From contig CM019701.1 of the NCBI GenBank assembly GCA_009760885.1, forward strand, positions 12,731,963 through 12,795,962: a DNA stretch of 64,000 nt, written 5' to 3'. The stretch comes from Achatina immaculata. Taxonomy: Eukaryota > Mollusca > Gastropoda > Stylommatophora > Achatinidae. Shown one piece after another: positions 38,230 to 41,939 of this stretch (position 1 is the first letter of the stretch; the number at the start of each line of letters is the position of its first letter). The notes under the pieces were generated by a model. The model was not told the DNA's origin and did no database searches. It saw nothing but the letters and a program-made list of their open reading frames with translations. The translations under genes and the position numbers were made by a program.

Positions 38230-41200
38230 CAAAGAAAATCAGAAACTTCCAGGTCACTCTATAGCACACAAGTAGCGCATATGAACTTCTGTGCCATTTC
38301 TGCAGGCTACAGATTTCACATACAAGCTTGTGTGACATTCCTACGGACTCATTCAAATGTTTGTGTCACTACAGACTAAACATTTCACACACAAACGTTT
38401 GTGTCACCTCCACAAATAGGAAATAGCAGAATCACACGACAACACAAGCCACAATAATGAACGTAAGTATTCATGGACATAGTATGTACTGGCTTTACCT
38501 CACGAACACGGAGCTATACAAGCTCGTTGTAACCCTCTGATACGTTTTTCCCCTTGTTATTTAGCAACTATCTCTACTGATAATTCTTCAATGTTTAAAA
38601 AGAAAAACTTTCTTTTCAGCAAATTTTTACACGACATTAAAACGATTTTATGTACACGTGGACATATATGCCCATACTGATTATGTTCCGCGACATATTC
38701 ATGCAATAGAAGCGAGAAGTGGTAGTGGCTTCACATTTCTAGGCCACTTCAGCGTTGTGGGGTAGAGAGGACAGAGTTGTGGGGTGAAGAGGACAGCATT
38801 GTGAGGTAGAGAAGAAAGCGTTGTGAGGTAAAGAGGACAGCATTGTGAGGTAGAGAAGACAGCGTTGTGAGGTAGAGAAGACAGTGTTGTGAGGTAGAGA
38901 GGACAGAGTTGTGAGGAAGAGAGGACAGCGTTGTGAGGAAGAGAGGACAGCGTTGTGAGGTAGAGAAGACAGTGTTGTGAGGTAGAGAGGACAGCGTTGT
39001 GAGGTAGAGAACACAGCGTTGTGAGGTAGAGAAGACAGCGTTGTGAGGTAGAGAAGACAGAGTTGTGAGGTAGAGAGAACAGAGTTGTGAGGTAAGAGAG
39101 GACAGCGTTGTGAGGTAGAGAACACAGCGTTGTGAGATAGAGAGGACAGTCTTGTGAGATAGAGAAGACAGCGTTGTGAGGTAGAGAGGACAAAGTTGTG
39201 AGGTAGAGAGGAAAGAGTTGTGAGGTAGAGAGGACAGAGTTGTGAGGTAAAAGAGGACAGCGTTGTAAGGTAGAGAGGACAGCGTTGTGAGGTAGAAAAG
39301 ACAGCTTTGTGAGGTAGAGAACACAGGGTTGTGAGGTAGAGAGGACAGAGTTGTGAGGTAGAGAGGACAGAGTTGTGAGGTAAGAGAAGACAGAGTTGTG
39401 AGGTAAGAGAGGACAGAATTGTGAGGTAAGAGAGGACAGCATTGTGAGGTAAGAGAGGATAATGTTGTGAGGTGGAGAGGACAGCTTTGTGAGGAAGAGA
39501 GGACAGCATTGTGAGGAAATAGAGGACAGCGTTGTGAGGTAAGAGAGGACAACTTTATGATGTAAGAGAGGACAGCACTGTGAGGTATAGAAGACAGCAG
39601 TTGTCCTCGTCACCTGTGTTTTTCCAGGTAAACCCCACATACCCATGTGCTGAAGATGGACTGACCATGTTGCTTGTCGATATGAAAAGAATTCTACTCC
39701 GGTGCACAATGGAACCTGAGACCTTTTGGCTGGGTAGGCTAGCGCGTGGGTGTAAATGACATAGCGACAGCTGATTAAAATCCAAATATGGCATGAAAAC
39801 AGATCTACTCTTGTAAACTTACAAAGTCTTGACTCAGGTGTACGTTTTTAAACTTACAAAGTCTTGACTCAGGTGTACGCTTGTAAACCTAAAAAGTCTT
39901 AACTGAGATCTACGCTTGTGAACTTACATGATCTTGACTGAAGTGTACACCTTTAAACTTACAAGATCTTGATTGAAGTGTACACCTCTGAACTTACAAG
40001 ATTTTGATTGAAGTGTACACCTCTAAACTTACAAGATCTTGATTGAAGTGTACACCTCTAAACTTACACGATCTTGATTGAAGTGTACACCTCTGAACTT
40101 ACAAGATCTTGGTATTTTTGATAAGAAAAAATGACATCACCTTCTCGGTAATTCTTCGTAATACAGAAAGTTGTTATTGCTGTTTATATTTTTGAACTGG
40201 CCTCAGGCCATTTACCTGTTTCACTTTAAATTATTCGTGTAGGTTCTGATGTTTCTATCTTATCTGATTATAAACGTTTCACTGGGAATTTGGTTACTGG
40301 GAGAGGTTCTCTGAATACTGTTTTTCTTTTCTCAATTTTCCTTAAACAAATCTGTTTGTCTATTCTCATGTTGCCTGCTTAAGCACTGTCAAACTATCCT
40401 TTTTTTTACGGTGAATATATCTTTTCTTTTATTAATATCTCTCGCTACAGCTATGGCGATATTCTTTTTTTTCTCTTTGTTCTGTTTTTCTTTTTTTGCA
40501 GCTAAACATTAAAATATTGTTAATATTTCTTCTTTTTATGTTGCGTCTTCATAAACTGTCATTATCCACTTACACAATGAAGAAAAAATATATAACAAGC
40601 AGCACAATCTGACAGTCGAAAGCTGATCAATTAGAATCCCCAATACATTCTCCTTTGATTGGTCAGATTTTAAAACAATATTAATACAGAGGTCAAAGTT
40701 CAAGCATAATTACTTTGGTGAGAAATGTAACAAACAGATTAACATGTTATTTGGAAATAAATATATCTACGGAGCAGAAATCAATACTTAGAAAACCAGT
40801 ATAAATCTGACAATGATTTGGACATTTATTGTGCATCAAAATATAATATACCGAGCAGGTCAAGTACTAGACTTGACGAACCCGGGGAAGGTAAATAAAG
40901 AGCAAGACTAAAAAAATCTGGGCATACTTGAGAAGGTATTACAGAGAAAGACCAAAAACATCTGGGGATACTTCACGCCCCGTTGAAAAGGTATTACAGA
41001 GAAAGACCAAAAACATCTGAAGATACTTCACGCCCCGTTGAGAAGGTATTACAGAGAAAGACCAAAAATATCTGGGGAAACTTGACGCCTCACGGGGAAG
41101 GTAATAAAGAGCAAGACCAAAAACATCTGGGGAAACTTGACGCCTCGGGGGGGGGGGGGGGGGAGTTAATAAAGAGCAAGACCAAAAACATCTTAAGATA

Positions 41201-41877
41201 CTTGACTCCCTGTTGAGAAGGTATTACAGAGAAAGACCAAAAAAAAACATATAGAGATACTTGAGGCCCCAAGGAGAAGGTGTACAAAAACATCTGGGGA
41301 TACTTGACGTCCCACGGAAAAAGTATACAAAAACATCTGTGGATACTTGACGCCCGGAGAGAAGGTGTACAAAAACATTTGGGGGATACTTGACGCCCAA
41401 TGGGAGAAGGTATACAAAAACATCTGGAGGATAGATCTTTCAAGCACATCTACAATGTGCAACAAAGACAAGATAGAAGTATCAGAAAAGGAAAGACTTG
41501 ACACCAGATTAGATGCAGAGTTTTCTTTCCAATCTTTTCTGCCTCTAAGCACAATGAAAAGCTTGATGATGATGATGATGATGATGATTATGAAGGCGAA
41601 GAAAAACATTAATCTCACTCGCCGTAAACACAGATACTGCAATTCGCAAAACCAACAACAAAAAAGAGAATAATAATAAAAACGTAAGTTAATAACAATA
41701 ATAACATATATTAGCATATATTAAAAATACCCAAATATAGCAAACTAATAACAAGTACAAAGTATGAACGATTTGGTACTGTTGGTTCAGGAAAAAAGAA
41801 ACACACAAAAAAAGGAATATAATTTAATTTCGAATACAGATTGTACTCACGGGCCGGTAGCTCGTGATTGACGCCAT
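5328..41877 (-). CDS. Multi-exon gene for a conserved secreted invertebrate protein of unknown function (3' end not found)
   Basis: Ten exons, listed separately (31510-31685, 30467-30603, 26540-26703, 24484-24681, 18448-18538, 14430-14512, 13804-13898, 8006-8201, 6758-6852, 5328-5460), splice with compatible phases into exactly 456 codons without a stop. A putative first exon (41851-41877) adds nine in-frame codons. Seen: hydrophobic signal peptide, a charged coiled-coil stretch, then a compact body with motifs [65 protein letters not shown] and [13 protein letters not shown], and NSS, NLT and NFT glycosylation sequons. From memory, this motif order matches an unnamed secreted family found in molluscs and other invertebrates. 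Related proteins continue beyond the last exon seen here, so the 3' end is probably outside the window or unrecognised. Function unknown; I do not assign an enzyme activity. Confidence 0.85.
5675..6050. repeat. 37-bp minisatellite in the last intron
   Basis: About ten head-to-tail 37-bp units based on ACAGTTCCATATTGCATGTT followed by ATCAGGAAACAATGGAA. Because 37 is not a multiple of three, overlapping open frames in all three phases are artefacts. Lies between exons 9 and 10 of the minus-strand gene. Confidence 0.95.
6065..6315 (+). mobile_element. LINE 3' end, family E, with GAT-type tail
   Basis: Encodes, with stops, [17 protein letters not shown] and then a degenerate W..L/V-type C-terminus ending near YSQGSER, followed by an ATGATGATAATGATT tail. 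ALTWxPQGKRKxGRPxxTWRR is a recurrent C-terminal block of invertebrate LINE reverse transcriptases. A related minus-strand copy is at 48001-48500. Confidence 0.6.
6316..6757. other. AT-rich intronic sequence
   Basis: AT-rich, with imperfect TATATAATAATA words at about 6325-6370. Nothing else recognised before the donor of exon 9. Confidence 0.5.
6758..6852 (-). CDS. Conserved secreted protein, exon 9
   Basis: Acceptor ATTTTTTCAG, donor GTAAAT after GC, phase 0 in and phase 2 out. Encodes [20 protein letters not shown] followed by [12 protein letters not shown] reading that ignores the donor gives a TAA immediately, which could be mistaken for the gene's stop; the phase-2 join to exon 10 restores the family motif, so splicing is preferred. 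Confidence 0.85.
6862..7045. repeat. 32-bp minisatellite abutting exon 9
   Basis: Five to six units around TGATTGTAATGAAATCTCAA plus ACAGGTGACAAA, starting about 10 bp upstream (in gene sense) of the exon 9 acceptor. Confidence 0.85.
7560..7815. repeat. GA-rich low-complexity tract
   Basis: Almost pure purine on the plus strand: GAGAGA blocks mixed with AAAGAGA and AAAAAA runs, preceded by a poly(A) run at about 7456-7470. Intronic. The Ser/Leu/Phe-rich minus-strand open frame across it is an artefact. Confidence 0.85.
7930..7990. repeat. GAT trinucleotide repeat beside exon 8
   Basis: Imperfect (GAT/GATGAC)n lying within about 20-70 bp of the exon 8 donor on the intron side. A second GAT block sits on the other side of the exon at 8209-8229. 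Confidence 0.85.
8006..8201 (-). CDS. Conserved secreted protein, exon 8
   Basis: Acceptor TGTCAACAG, donor GTAAGT after GAA, phase 2 in and phase 0 out. Encodes [20 protein letters not shown], an ANLTQSAF sequon block, [16 protein letters not shown], and [20 protein letters not shown]. It is the longest conserved block of the protein. The acceptor's upstream tract is a CAT repeat rather than a normal pyrimidine run. Confidence 0.88.
8318..8560. repeat. 21-bp minisatellite
   Basis: About eleven units of AGTCCAGGCACATGTAGGGA(A), with G/A variation at one site (AGGCAC or AGACAC). The 21-bp period keeps frames open and creates artificial repeat-protein frames on the minus strand. Confidence 0.95.
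8640..9070 (-). mobile_element. LINE 3' end, family A
   Basis: Minus-strand remnant ending in a GHAN-type C-terminus, with the upstream coding traces of [13 protein letters not shown] type and a K/R-GRPKxRW block, all broken by frameshifts. Nearly collinear with 52826-53250, the best preserved family A copy. Further family A ends are at 25660-25885, 29696-29815 and 51885-52118. Confidence 0.75.
9355..9893. repeat. 51-bp satellite, left part
   Basis: Ten to eleven 51-bp units around AGTTTGCCTAGCAACTCATC, TCAGAGCTGACTTAACAGGG and TTCCTAGCATC. The same array resumes at 13194, so it was split by the LINE in between. Confidence 0.95.
10224..11336 (+). pseudogene. LINE-encoded AP-type endonuclease domain
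   Basis: Residues about 45-275 form an exonuclease-endonuclease-phosphatase fold domain. Visible motifs are [20 protein letters not shown] (catalytic Glu), [16 protein letters not shown] (Asp and Asn), NQIDYILI and CNSDHDPL (Ser-Asp-His). In this family the domain nicks the target DNA to prime reverse transcription. All catalytic motifs are intact here. The frame stops at WMTDNI; the same frame resumes further on as the linker to the RT, so the stop is a mutation inside one original ORF. Confidence 0.9.
11337..13183 (+). pseudogene. LINE-encoded reverse transcriptase, disrupted
   Basis: Continues the endonuclease frame. After stops near 11334, 11457 and 11500 the frame is open over 11571-12071 with [15 protein letters not shown] and [21 protein letters not shown] one-base deletion near 12018 (before [17 protein letters not shown]) shifts the frame. 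RT motifs follow: [27 protein letters not shown] (two further stops just upstream), [12 protein letters not shown] with the catalytic Asp pair, and [18 protein letters not shown]. The C-terminus has LYGSESWTI, a [10 protein letters not shown] block and [18 protein letters not shown], ending SRHGT. Reverse transcription core intact in sequence but not translatable as one protein. Confidence 0.9.
13194..13395. repeat. 51-bp satellite, right part
   Basis: Four units of the array that begins at 9355, continuing directly after the GAT tail of the LINE. Confidence 0.92.
13590..13800. repeat. Tandem duplication of about 105 bp beside exon 7
   Basis: Two diverged adjacent copies, each containing TTGCTTGGTTAC, TAGTTCTTATCTAGTAGTAT and a CATGCAAGYAATATC end. 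The second copy finishes at the donor of exon 7. Confidence 0.85.
13804..13898 (-). CDS. Conserved secreted protein, exon 7
   Basis: Acceptor CTTCCCTCAG, donor GTTGGC after AAG, phase 0 in and phase 2 out. Encodes [20 protein letters not shown] then [12 protein letters not shown]. The donor is weaker than consensus, but the phase-2 join to exon 8 gives [12 protein letters not shown] without a break. Confidence 0.83.
13921..14085. repeat. 36-bp minisatellite beside exon 7
   Basis: Four to five units based on ATGGTTTTATATATTTGTCA plus TGTGTTGGAAAAAAGT. The 36-bp period keeps an artificial open frame ([12 protein letters not shown] repeats). Confidence 0.95.
14086..14429. other. Unassigned intronic sequence
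   Basis: Includes a GA/CA-rich stretch at 14330-14350. No element or exon recognised. Confidence 0.45.
14430..14512 (-). CDS. Conserved secreted protein, exon 6
   Basis: Acceptor TCCTTCCAACAG, donor GTAAAA, phase 1 in and phase 0 out. Encodes (G)[18 protein letters not shown] then [19 protein letters not shown] is one of the strongest family motifs and fixes the join to exon 5 (IDPVTG). Confidence 0.88.
14587..14613. repeat. ATT microsatellite
   Basis: Nine consecutive ATT units. Confidence 0.95.
14640..14832. repeat. Degenerate TTGATTGAAT-rich array, part 1
   Basis: Loose repetition of TTGATTGA, ACTGAATG and TGATGATTTAATT words. Matching sequence continues at 16345-16607 and 17914-18065, interrupted by an RNase H LINE and a mariner element. 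The three pieces look like one ancestral array split by two insertions. Confidence 0.7.
15160..15465. repeat. 39-bp minisatellite inside the RNase H LINE
   Basis: Six perfect to near-perfect units of ATGAGCTTTCTGCTTGATAT plus ATACATCAGGGTTGCTGGC. The related copy at 44490 lacks it, so the expansion arose after the copies diverged. Long frames on both strands are artefacts of the 39-bp period. Confidence 0.95.
15597..16321 (+). pseudogene. LINE RNase H-like domain, copy 1
   Basis: Domain order visible: [18 protein letters not shown], then [26 protein letters not shown], and [14 protein letters not shown], then a C-terminal tail ([13 protein letters not shown] to a [13 protein letters not shown] zinc-knuckle-like end). 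These are the RNase H boxes; the first catalytic Asp expected in YTDGS is His here. A small deletion after NDVANR, relative to copy 2 (which has DRLAGQAKINGR), breaks the frame. Confidence 0.8.
16345..16607. repeat. Degenerate TTGATTGAAT-rich array, part 2
   Basis: Same word content as 14640-14832, lying between the LINE and the mariner element. Confidence 0.65.
16610..17911 (+). mobile_element. Complete mariner-family DNA transposon, inactive
   Basis: A 1302-bp element bounded by TA on both sides (16608-16609 and 17912-17913). Terminal inverted repeats of roughly 33 bp begin CGAGGGGCATTCGGAAAGTA at the left and the complement CGAGGGGCGTTCAGAAAGTA at the right, with similarity continuing to an AGCATGAAATTT word on each side. 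Length, TA target and internal transposase all match mariner elements. It moves by cut-and-paste in this family; this copy cannot because its transposase is broken. Confidence 0.95.
16747..17815 (+). pseudogene. mariner transposase, disrupted
   Basis: From [11 protein letters not shown] the frame meets a stop after 22 codons, then continues with the helix-turn-helix region ([25 protein letters not shown]), the linker ([17 protein letters not shown]) and the catalytic core. ITSDEA shows the first Asp, but the next Trp codon is a TAG stop. HDNACPHTS carries the second Asp, and [14 protein letters not shown] the third at 34-residue spacing, so D,D34D is visible. Further stops and at least one frameshift lie at about 17215, 17395 and 17450. 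Conserved catalytic residues in a frame with several stops indicate a fairly recent death. Confidence 0.92.
17914..18065. repeat. Degenerate TTGATTGAAT-rich array, part 3
   Basis: Continuation, right of the mariner, of the array seen at 14640 and 16345. Confidence 0.65.
18066..18447. other. Intronic sequence with an unassigned minus-strand open frame
   Basis: A 95-codon frame (18068-18355, [18 protein letters not shown] onward) is present beside exon 5 but does not match the phase-1 join or the family motifs. It has no domain I recognise. Poly(A)-like runs lie at 18367-18375 and 18420-18430. Confidence 0.4.
18448..18538 (-). CDS. Conserved secreted protein, exon 5
   Basis: Acceptor TTTCCTCCAG-type, donor GTAGGT after ACAG, phase 0 in and phase 1 out. 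Encodes [20 protein letters not shown] then [11 protein letters not shown]. The join to exon 6 gives [15 protein letters not shown], matching the family order I recall. Confidence 0.87.
18539..19194. other. Unassigned intronic sequence
   Basis: AT-rich with TATATA words around 18940-18985. No exon, domain or transposon end recognised. Confidence 0.45.
19195..19725. repeat. Long AGT/AGC trinucleotide repeat
   Basis: About 500 bp of AGT units interspersed with AGC (CAGTAGCAG) in regular blocks. All frames of the repeat lack stops in most registers, so Val/Ala, Thr/Ala and Tyr/Cys homopolymer frames on both strands are artefacts. Confidence 0.97.
19805..20058 (+). pseudogene. Retroelement polyprotein C-terminal fragment
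   Basis: Reads [18 protein letters not shown], a stop, then [40 protein letters not shown] and [15 protein letters not shown] before a stop. The block (I/V)EVGxRGF followed by a helical xLGxxG...AxExAS.WLW segment occurs at the C-terminus of many metazoan retroelement reverse transcriptase proteins. Only this end is present, in the middle of AGT repeat sequence. The element clade is not decided. Confidence 0.6.
20085..20168 (+). mobile_element. tRNA-derived SINE head
   Basis: An A-box-like TAGCTAAATCGCTAAAGACG and a B box GGTTCAATCCC about 45 bp downstream, followed by an A run, give the internal RNA polymerase III promoter layout of a tRNA-derived SINE. A possible body extends to about 20280 and ends in a run of G. 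An isolated tRNA gene is less likely because the acceptor stem does not pair. Confidence 0.6.
20266..20280. repeat. Poly(G) run
   Basis: G run of about 12 at the end of the SINE-like unit. Comparable runs recur through the window. Confidence 0.9.
20345..20637. repeat. AGT-type imperfect microsatellite, part 2
   Basis: Imperfect AGT and AATAGT units, more degenerate than at 19195. Continues at 20940 after an inserted LINE end. Confidence 0.88.
20638..20935 (+). mobile_element. LINE 3' end, family D, inserted in the AGT repeat
   Basis: Starts at the ATGTATGAGAAGAGCTGG position of the full element at 9894 and runs to its end ([18 protein letters not shown], then ANASRHGI and a stop), closing in ATGATGATGACGATGATG. 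It differs from the full copy by scattered substitutions and one inserted A in an A run. AGCAGTAA occurs on both sides, but the host repeat makes this weak evidence for a target duplication. Confidence 0.9.
20938..21155. repeat. AGT-type microsatellite, part 3
   Basis: AGT repeat, increasingly perfect toward 21150. The open frames of Val, Thr or Ser type are artefacts. Confidence 0.93.
21156..22095. other. Unassigned intronic sequence
   Basis: No recognisable domain or splice-linked exon. Contains phrases around 21600-21720 with an indirect repeat of TTCCGYGGG/CGGGTTCCGTG type, possibly old transposon sequence. Confidence 0.4.
22098..22370. repeat. CT dinucleotide repeat and pyrimidine-rich extension
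   Basis: About 43 bp of (CT)n followed by about 230 bp rich in CTCT/TTTC words. Leu/Ser/Phe frames here are compositional artefacts. Confidence 0.9.
22395..23180 (-). mobile_element. Penelope-like element remnant (RT thumb and GIY-YIG endonuclease)
   Basis: Minus strand, in order: [20 protein letters not shown], then [20 protein letters not shown] (the conserved end of Penelope-like reverse transcriptases), [12 protein letters not shown], and [20 protein letters not shown] with HLRDNS. The last two are the NVIY...C and YxGET...R...H boxes of the GIY-YIG nuclease. A tail [20 protein letters not shown] follows. Frame changes between the blocks and stops show it is dead. In this order RT plus GIY-YIG is diagnostic of endonuclease-positive Penelope-like elements. 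Confidence 0.75.
23285..24130. repeat. Evolving minisatellite, 45-bp grading into 42-bp units
   Basis: The left part repeats TATTATTTCATCACGAAATG, TCGTTTGTTCTAATTCTC and TGAACGC at a 45-bp period. The right part (about 23800-24020) repeats GGACGTTATTTCGCCACAGA plus CTGTCCCATATCATGTCTCA at 42 bp. Intermediate, diverged units join them, so it looks like one array whose unit changed along its length. Confidence 0.88.
24131..24483. other. Intronic sequence with a possible hAT-type MITE end
   Basis: Contains a G run at about 24333-24345 and ends with TTTTAGAACCACTGCTCTAG, which resembles the right terminus of hAT-type elements (complement of CAGTGGTTCT). The left terminus was not fixed. Confidence 0.35.
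24484..24681 (-). CDS. Conserved secreted protein, exon 4
   Basis: Acceptor TTATTTCCAG, donor GTAAGT, phase 0 on both sides, 66 codons. Encodes [60 protein letters not shown] and EDLREK. Rich in acidic and aromatic residues, no membrane segment. [13 protein letters not shown] is a core family motif. Confidence 0.9.
24734..24754. repeat. Poly(G) run
   Basis: G run of about 13. Confidence 0.9.
24855..25135. repeat. Degenerate minisatellite with CTGAAGTATACTAA words
   Basis: Irregular units of roughly 25-30 bp, each containing variants of AGCTGAAGTATACTAA. Strongly decayed. Confidence 0.65.
25130..25450. repeat. Dispersed repeat shared with 56330-56520
   Basis: Contains AGATAGAGATGTATGG, AGAGTGAGGAAAGTG and an ATATTTCAGTAGAAG...AAGGATCACA stretch that matches GATAGAGGTGTATGG...ATATTTCGGCGTAAGCCTTT...GAGGATTACAAACAC near 56335-56480. 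A diverged third relative may be at 61310-61430. The phrase with TTTCG and GAGGATTACAAACA recalls Penelope-like element flanks, but no domain is attached. Confidence 0.45.
25660..25885 (+). mobile_element. LINE 3' end, family A
   Basis: Reads [20 protein letters not shown], then [35 protein letters not shown] and KFRKGHANE with a stop, followed by an AATGAATGATGGATG tail. It is the cleanest copy of the family A C-terminus in the window. Confidence 0.85.
26097..26170. repeat. GA then GT dinucleotide repeat
   Basis: (GA)n of about 45 bp passing directly into (GT)n of about 24 bp. Confidence 0.95.
26210..26403. repeat. 32-bp minisatellite near exon 3
   Basis: Six units around ACACAATTAAACTCCACCAG plus CGGACGTGAAAA, ending about 140 bp from the exon 3 donor. 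Confidence 0.92.
26540..26703 (-). CDS. Conserved secreted protein, exon 3
   Basis: Acceptor CTCTTTCCAG, donor GTAACT, phase 1 in and phase 0 out. Encodes (G)[38 protein letters not shown] and [18 protein letters not shown].(D/E)[10 protein letters not shown] and [12 protein letters not shown] are family motifs. The plus-strand frame across it is a shadow. Confidence 0.9.
26704..28199. other. Unassigned intronic sequence
   Basis: Includes an unassigned minus-strand frame at 26949-27185 ([20 protein letters not shown] onward, then [17 protein letters not shown]), which appears to continue after a frameshift toward 26834. It has a hydrophobic start and several Ser/Thr, but no family I recognise. 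Also a GAT repeat at 27713-27770. Confidence 0.4.
27713..27770. repeat. GAT trinucleotide repeat
   Basis: Imperfect (GAT/GGT)n; the minus-strand His-rich frame is its translation. Confidence 0.9.
28200..29385 (+). mobile_element. LINE fragment, family F, split by an internal array
   Basis: Left part 28230-28430: [20 protein letters not shown] then [17 protein letters not shown], an RT C-terminal block. After the 58-bp array the same protein resumes ([20 protein letters not shown] near 28970-29040). The end reads [35 protein letters not shown] and [20 protein letters not shown] before a stop. A minus-strand copy of the last part is at 52139-52385. Disrupted, not functional. Confidence 0.8.
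28430..28968. repeat. 58-bp minisatellite inside a LINE
   Basis: Nine nearly identical 58-bp units: TGGCAAGGTACCAATAAGAA, AACAAAGTCATGTTTACTGA, GAACTTTCATATTCTCAG. LINE coding sequence is found on both sides, so the array expanded within the element. Confidence 0.96.
29386..29695. repeat. Degenerate ACTAATTCTGTATCCTTAC array, left part
   Basis: Diverged units with CTAATTCTRTA and TTACTTCCTGCT words. Continues at 30128 after an inserted element and becomes a regular 31-bp array near exon 2. Confidence 0.8.
29696..30127 (-). mobile_element. Internally deleted LINE (family A 3' end joined to a 5' leader)
   Basis: Minus strand: starts with a leader carrying GCCAGCCGGGGTAGGGGTAT and AAAGCAATGGTAAACTACCT, similar in position and wording to the leader of the full RTE-like element (AAGGCAACGGGAAACCACTG near 10170-10200). 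It then jumps directly to the family A C-terminus (ATGGATGCAGCAGCAGCAGG to GGGACATGCAAAGG) and an AATG tail. The endonuclease and RT are absent. It looks like a short non-autonomous derivative sitting in the array. Confidence 0.65.
30128..30460. repeat. 31-bp minisatellite beside exon 2
   Basis: Eight to nine units of ACTAATTCTGTAACCTTAGC plus TACGTTGATGG, running up to the exon 2 donor. Confidence 0.95.
30467..30603 (-). CDS. Conserved secreted protein, exon 2
   Basis: Acceptor TTTCTCCCAACAG preceded by a CT-rich tract, donor GTAAGG, phase 2 in and phase 1 out. Encodes (R)[38 protein letters not shown] and SNYDRTVG. The [24 protein letters not shown] block is highly characteristic of the family. 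Confidence 0.9.
30860..30915. repeat. CTT then ATT trinucleotide repeats
   Basis: (CTT)n of about 30 bp followed by (ATT)n of about 27 bp. Confidence 0.95.
31000..31210. repeat. Degenerate minisatellite, ACTACGCTAAATCTGTACTT units
   Basis: Four to five imperfect units of roughly 40 bp containing ACTACGCTAAATCTGTACTT and CAGTTTTCAAG. Confidence 0.8.
31510..31685 (-). CDS. Conserved secreted protein, signal-peptide exon
   Basis: Starts with [19 protein letters not shown], a clear signal peptide with probable cleavage after the SWSQA area. Then [11 protein letters not shown] (an NSS sequon) and [20 protein letters not shown], a heptad-patterned coiled coil. It leaves in phase 2 at donor GTATGT. 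The ATG follows directly after TTTCTCCTCGTAG, an acceptor-like sequence, so either this ATG is the start after a 5'UTR intron, or the exon is joined in phase to 41851-41877. Confidence 0.88.
31686..31989. other. Unassigned intronic sequence with a C run
   Basis: Contains a C run at about 31887-31899. Nothing else recognised. Confidence 0.45.
31990..32365. repeat. 49-bp minisatellite
   Basis: Seven to eight units around GTAAGTGTCTATATTTCCTG, ACATGATCCATGCTATAGAG and ACTATAGGT. Ends exactly where a LINE 3' end begins. Confidence 0.93.
32366..32679 (+). mobile_element. LINE 3' end, family B, with GA repeat tail
   Basis: Reads [20 protein letters not shown] then [40 protein letters not shown] and [10 protein letters not shown] with a stop, followed by about 50 bp of pure (GA)n from 32628. 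Longer than the copy at 815. GHVLRM..N.LPK.AL.W.PQG is a common LINE C-terminal block. Confidence 0.85.
32880..33720 (+). mobile_element. Heavily decayed LINE reverse transcriptase fragment
   Basis: Traces in changing frames: a GVRxGCxLSP-like stretch near 32945, [13 protein letters not shown] near 33150, a LYGCQT-like stretch near 33315, and a GHVMGR block near 33510 with a K/R-rich end. No intact frame. Old copy. Confidence 0.55.
33721..34343. other. Unassigned intronic sequence
   Basis: A plus-strand frame at 33932-34180 contains [20 protein letters not shown]; no domain recognised, probably chance. Confidence 0.4.
34344..34437. repeat. CTT trinucleotide repeat (AAG tail of a minus-strand LINE)
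   Basis: About 90 bp of CTT with occasional TTT. On the minus strand it is (AAG)n and directly follows a LINE C-terminus. Confidence 0.93.
34438..34840 (-). mobile_element. LINE 3' end, family G, with AAG tail
   Basis: Minus strand: [17 protein letters not shown], then [35 protein letters not shown] and a final [29 protein letters not shown], then the AAG repeat. The RLRWxGHVxRM...GRPRxxW...D block is the usual LINE C-terminus. One or more stops are present. Confidence 0.78.
35612..35786 (+). mobile_element. LINE 3' end, family H, nested insertion with ATTG tail
   Basis: Encodes [39 protein letters not shown] and a stop, then TTGATTGATTGACTGATTGA. The same end occurs at 37985-38120. AAGGAGTAT lies on both sides (35602-35610 and 35787-35795) and the surrounding LINE frame continues across, so this is a clean target-site duplication. 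Confidence 0.85.
36262..36398. repeat. 34-bp minisatellite inside a LINE
   Basis: Four units of CACCCTAACATACCAGCCAT plus CTCTGTTACTTTCT. LINE coding sequence lies on both sides. Confidence 0.93.
36861..37299. other. Unassigned intronic sequence
   Basis: No recognisable element or exon. Confidence 0.4.
37300..38229 (+). mobile_element. LINE 3' half, family H, with CAGA/TAGA tail
   Basis: Reads [40 protein letters not shown] and [19 protein letters not shown], then after stops [40 protein letters not shown] and [20 protein letters not shown] to the stop near 38122. It has a ten-unit GA repeat in place of the usual GRPR motif (about 37966-38000). It ends in (CAGA)n then (TAGA)n of about 120 bp. 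The layout is that of the RTE-like element at 9894. Confidence 0.85.
38105..38229. repeat. CAGA then TAGA tetranucleotide repeat
   Basis: About 50 bp of (CAGA)n passing into about 60 bp of (TAGA)n, directly after the stop of the LINE; interpreted as its amplified 3' tail. Confidence 0.95.
38230..38744. other. Unassigned, weakly repetitive sequence
   Basis: Imperfect repetition of CACACAAACGTTTGTGTCAC-like words at 38310-38410, otherwise nothing recognised. Confidence 0.45.
38745..39605. repeat. 22-bp minisatellite, about 38 copies
   Basis: Units of GTTGTGAGGTAGAGAGGACA GC, with single-base indels giving AAGAGAGG variants. The three long minus-strand Leu/Ser/Pro frames are all translations of this array. 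Confidence 0.97.
39606..39770 (-). mobile_element. tRNA-derived SINE candidate
   Basis: Minus strand: CACGCGCTAGCCTACCCAGC (A-box side), then AAGGTCTCAGGTTCCATTGT (degenerate B box), then a body GAGTAGAATTCTTTTCATAT and GTCAGTCCATCTTCAGCACA. The layout matches tRNA-derived SINEs; only one copy is visible here. Confidence 0.5.
39812..40112. repeat. 35-bp minisatellite
   Basis: Eight to nine units of CTTACAAGATCTTGATTGAA plus GTGTACACCTCTAAA, with an older CTTGACTCAGGTGTACGC variant at the left. Confidence 0.93.
40113..40904. other. AT-rich unassigned sequence
   Basis: Rich in T and A runs. No exon or element end recognised. Confidence 0.45.
40905..41430. repeat. Diverged ~60-bp minisatellite (ACCAAAAACATCTGGGGATA)
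   Basis: About ten units containing GTATTACAGAGAAAGACCAA, AAACATCTGGGGATACTTGA and CGCC, varying in length. Interrupted by a G run of about 15 at 41149-41163. Confidence 0.88.
41566..41592. repeat. GAT trinucleotide repeat
   Basis: Eight GAT units, then ATTATGAAGG. Confidence 0.93.
41851..41877 (-). CDS. Putative first coding exon of the conserved secreted protein
   Basis: ATG in a strong context (ACAATGG), encoding MASITSYRP, followed by a consensus donor GTGAGT. Phase 0 out, so it joins directly in frame to [11 protein letters not shown] at 31685, whose ATG is preceded by an acceptor. The result would place nine polar residues before the signal peptide. The TATA box 55-62 bp upstream fits a short 32-nt leader. 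The join across 10.2 kb is inferred, not proven; the exon could belong to another gene or transcript. Confidence 0.5.
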
Positions 41878-41931
41878 TGTAGTAGGTCGCAGTTGATGTT
41901 CGTGTGACTAAGGAAAGTGGAAATCTCCAGA

Positions 41932-41939
41932 TATTTATA
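41932..41939 (-). promoter_or_regulatory. TATA box of the minus-strand gene (candidate)
   Basis: TATAAATA on the minus strand. About 30 nt downstream is TTAGTCA (A at 41909), an initiator-like start, and 32 nt beyond that the ATG of the putative first exon with a consensus donor. The spacing suits a canonical RNA polymerase II core promoter. Confidence 0.5.

Noticed and set aside
38699..39794. Three overlapping frames of 256-336 residues rich in Leu, Ser, Pro and His
   Set aside because: All three phases of the same 22-bp array are open; a real gene would use one.
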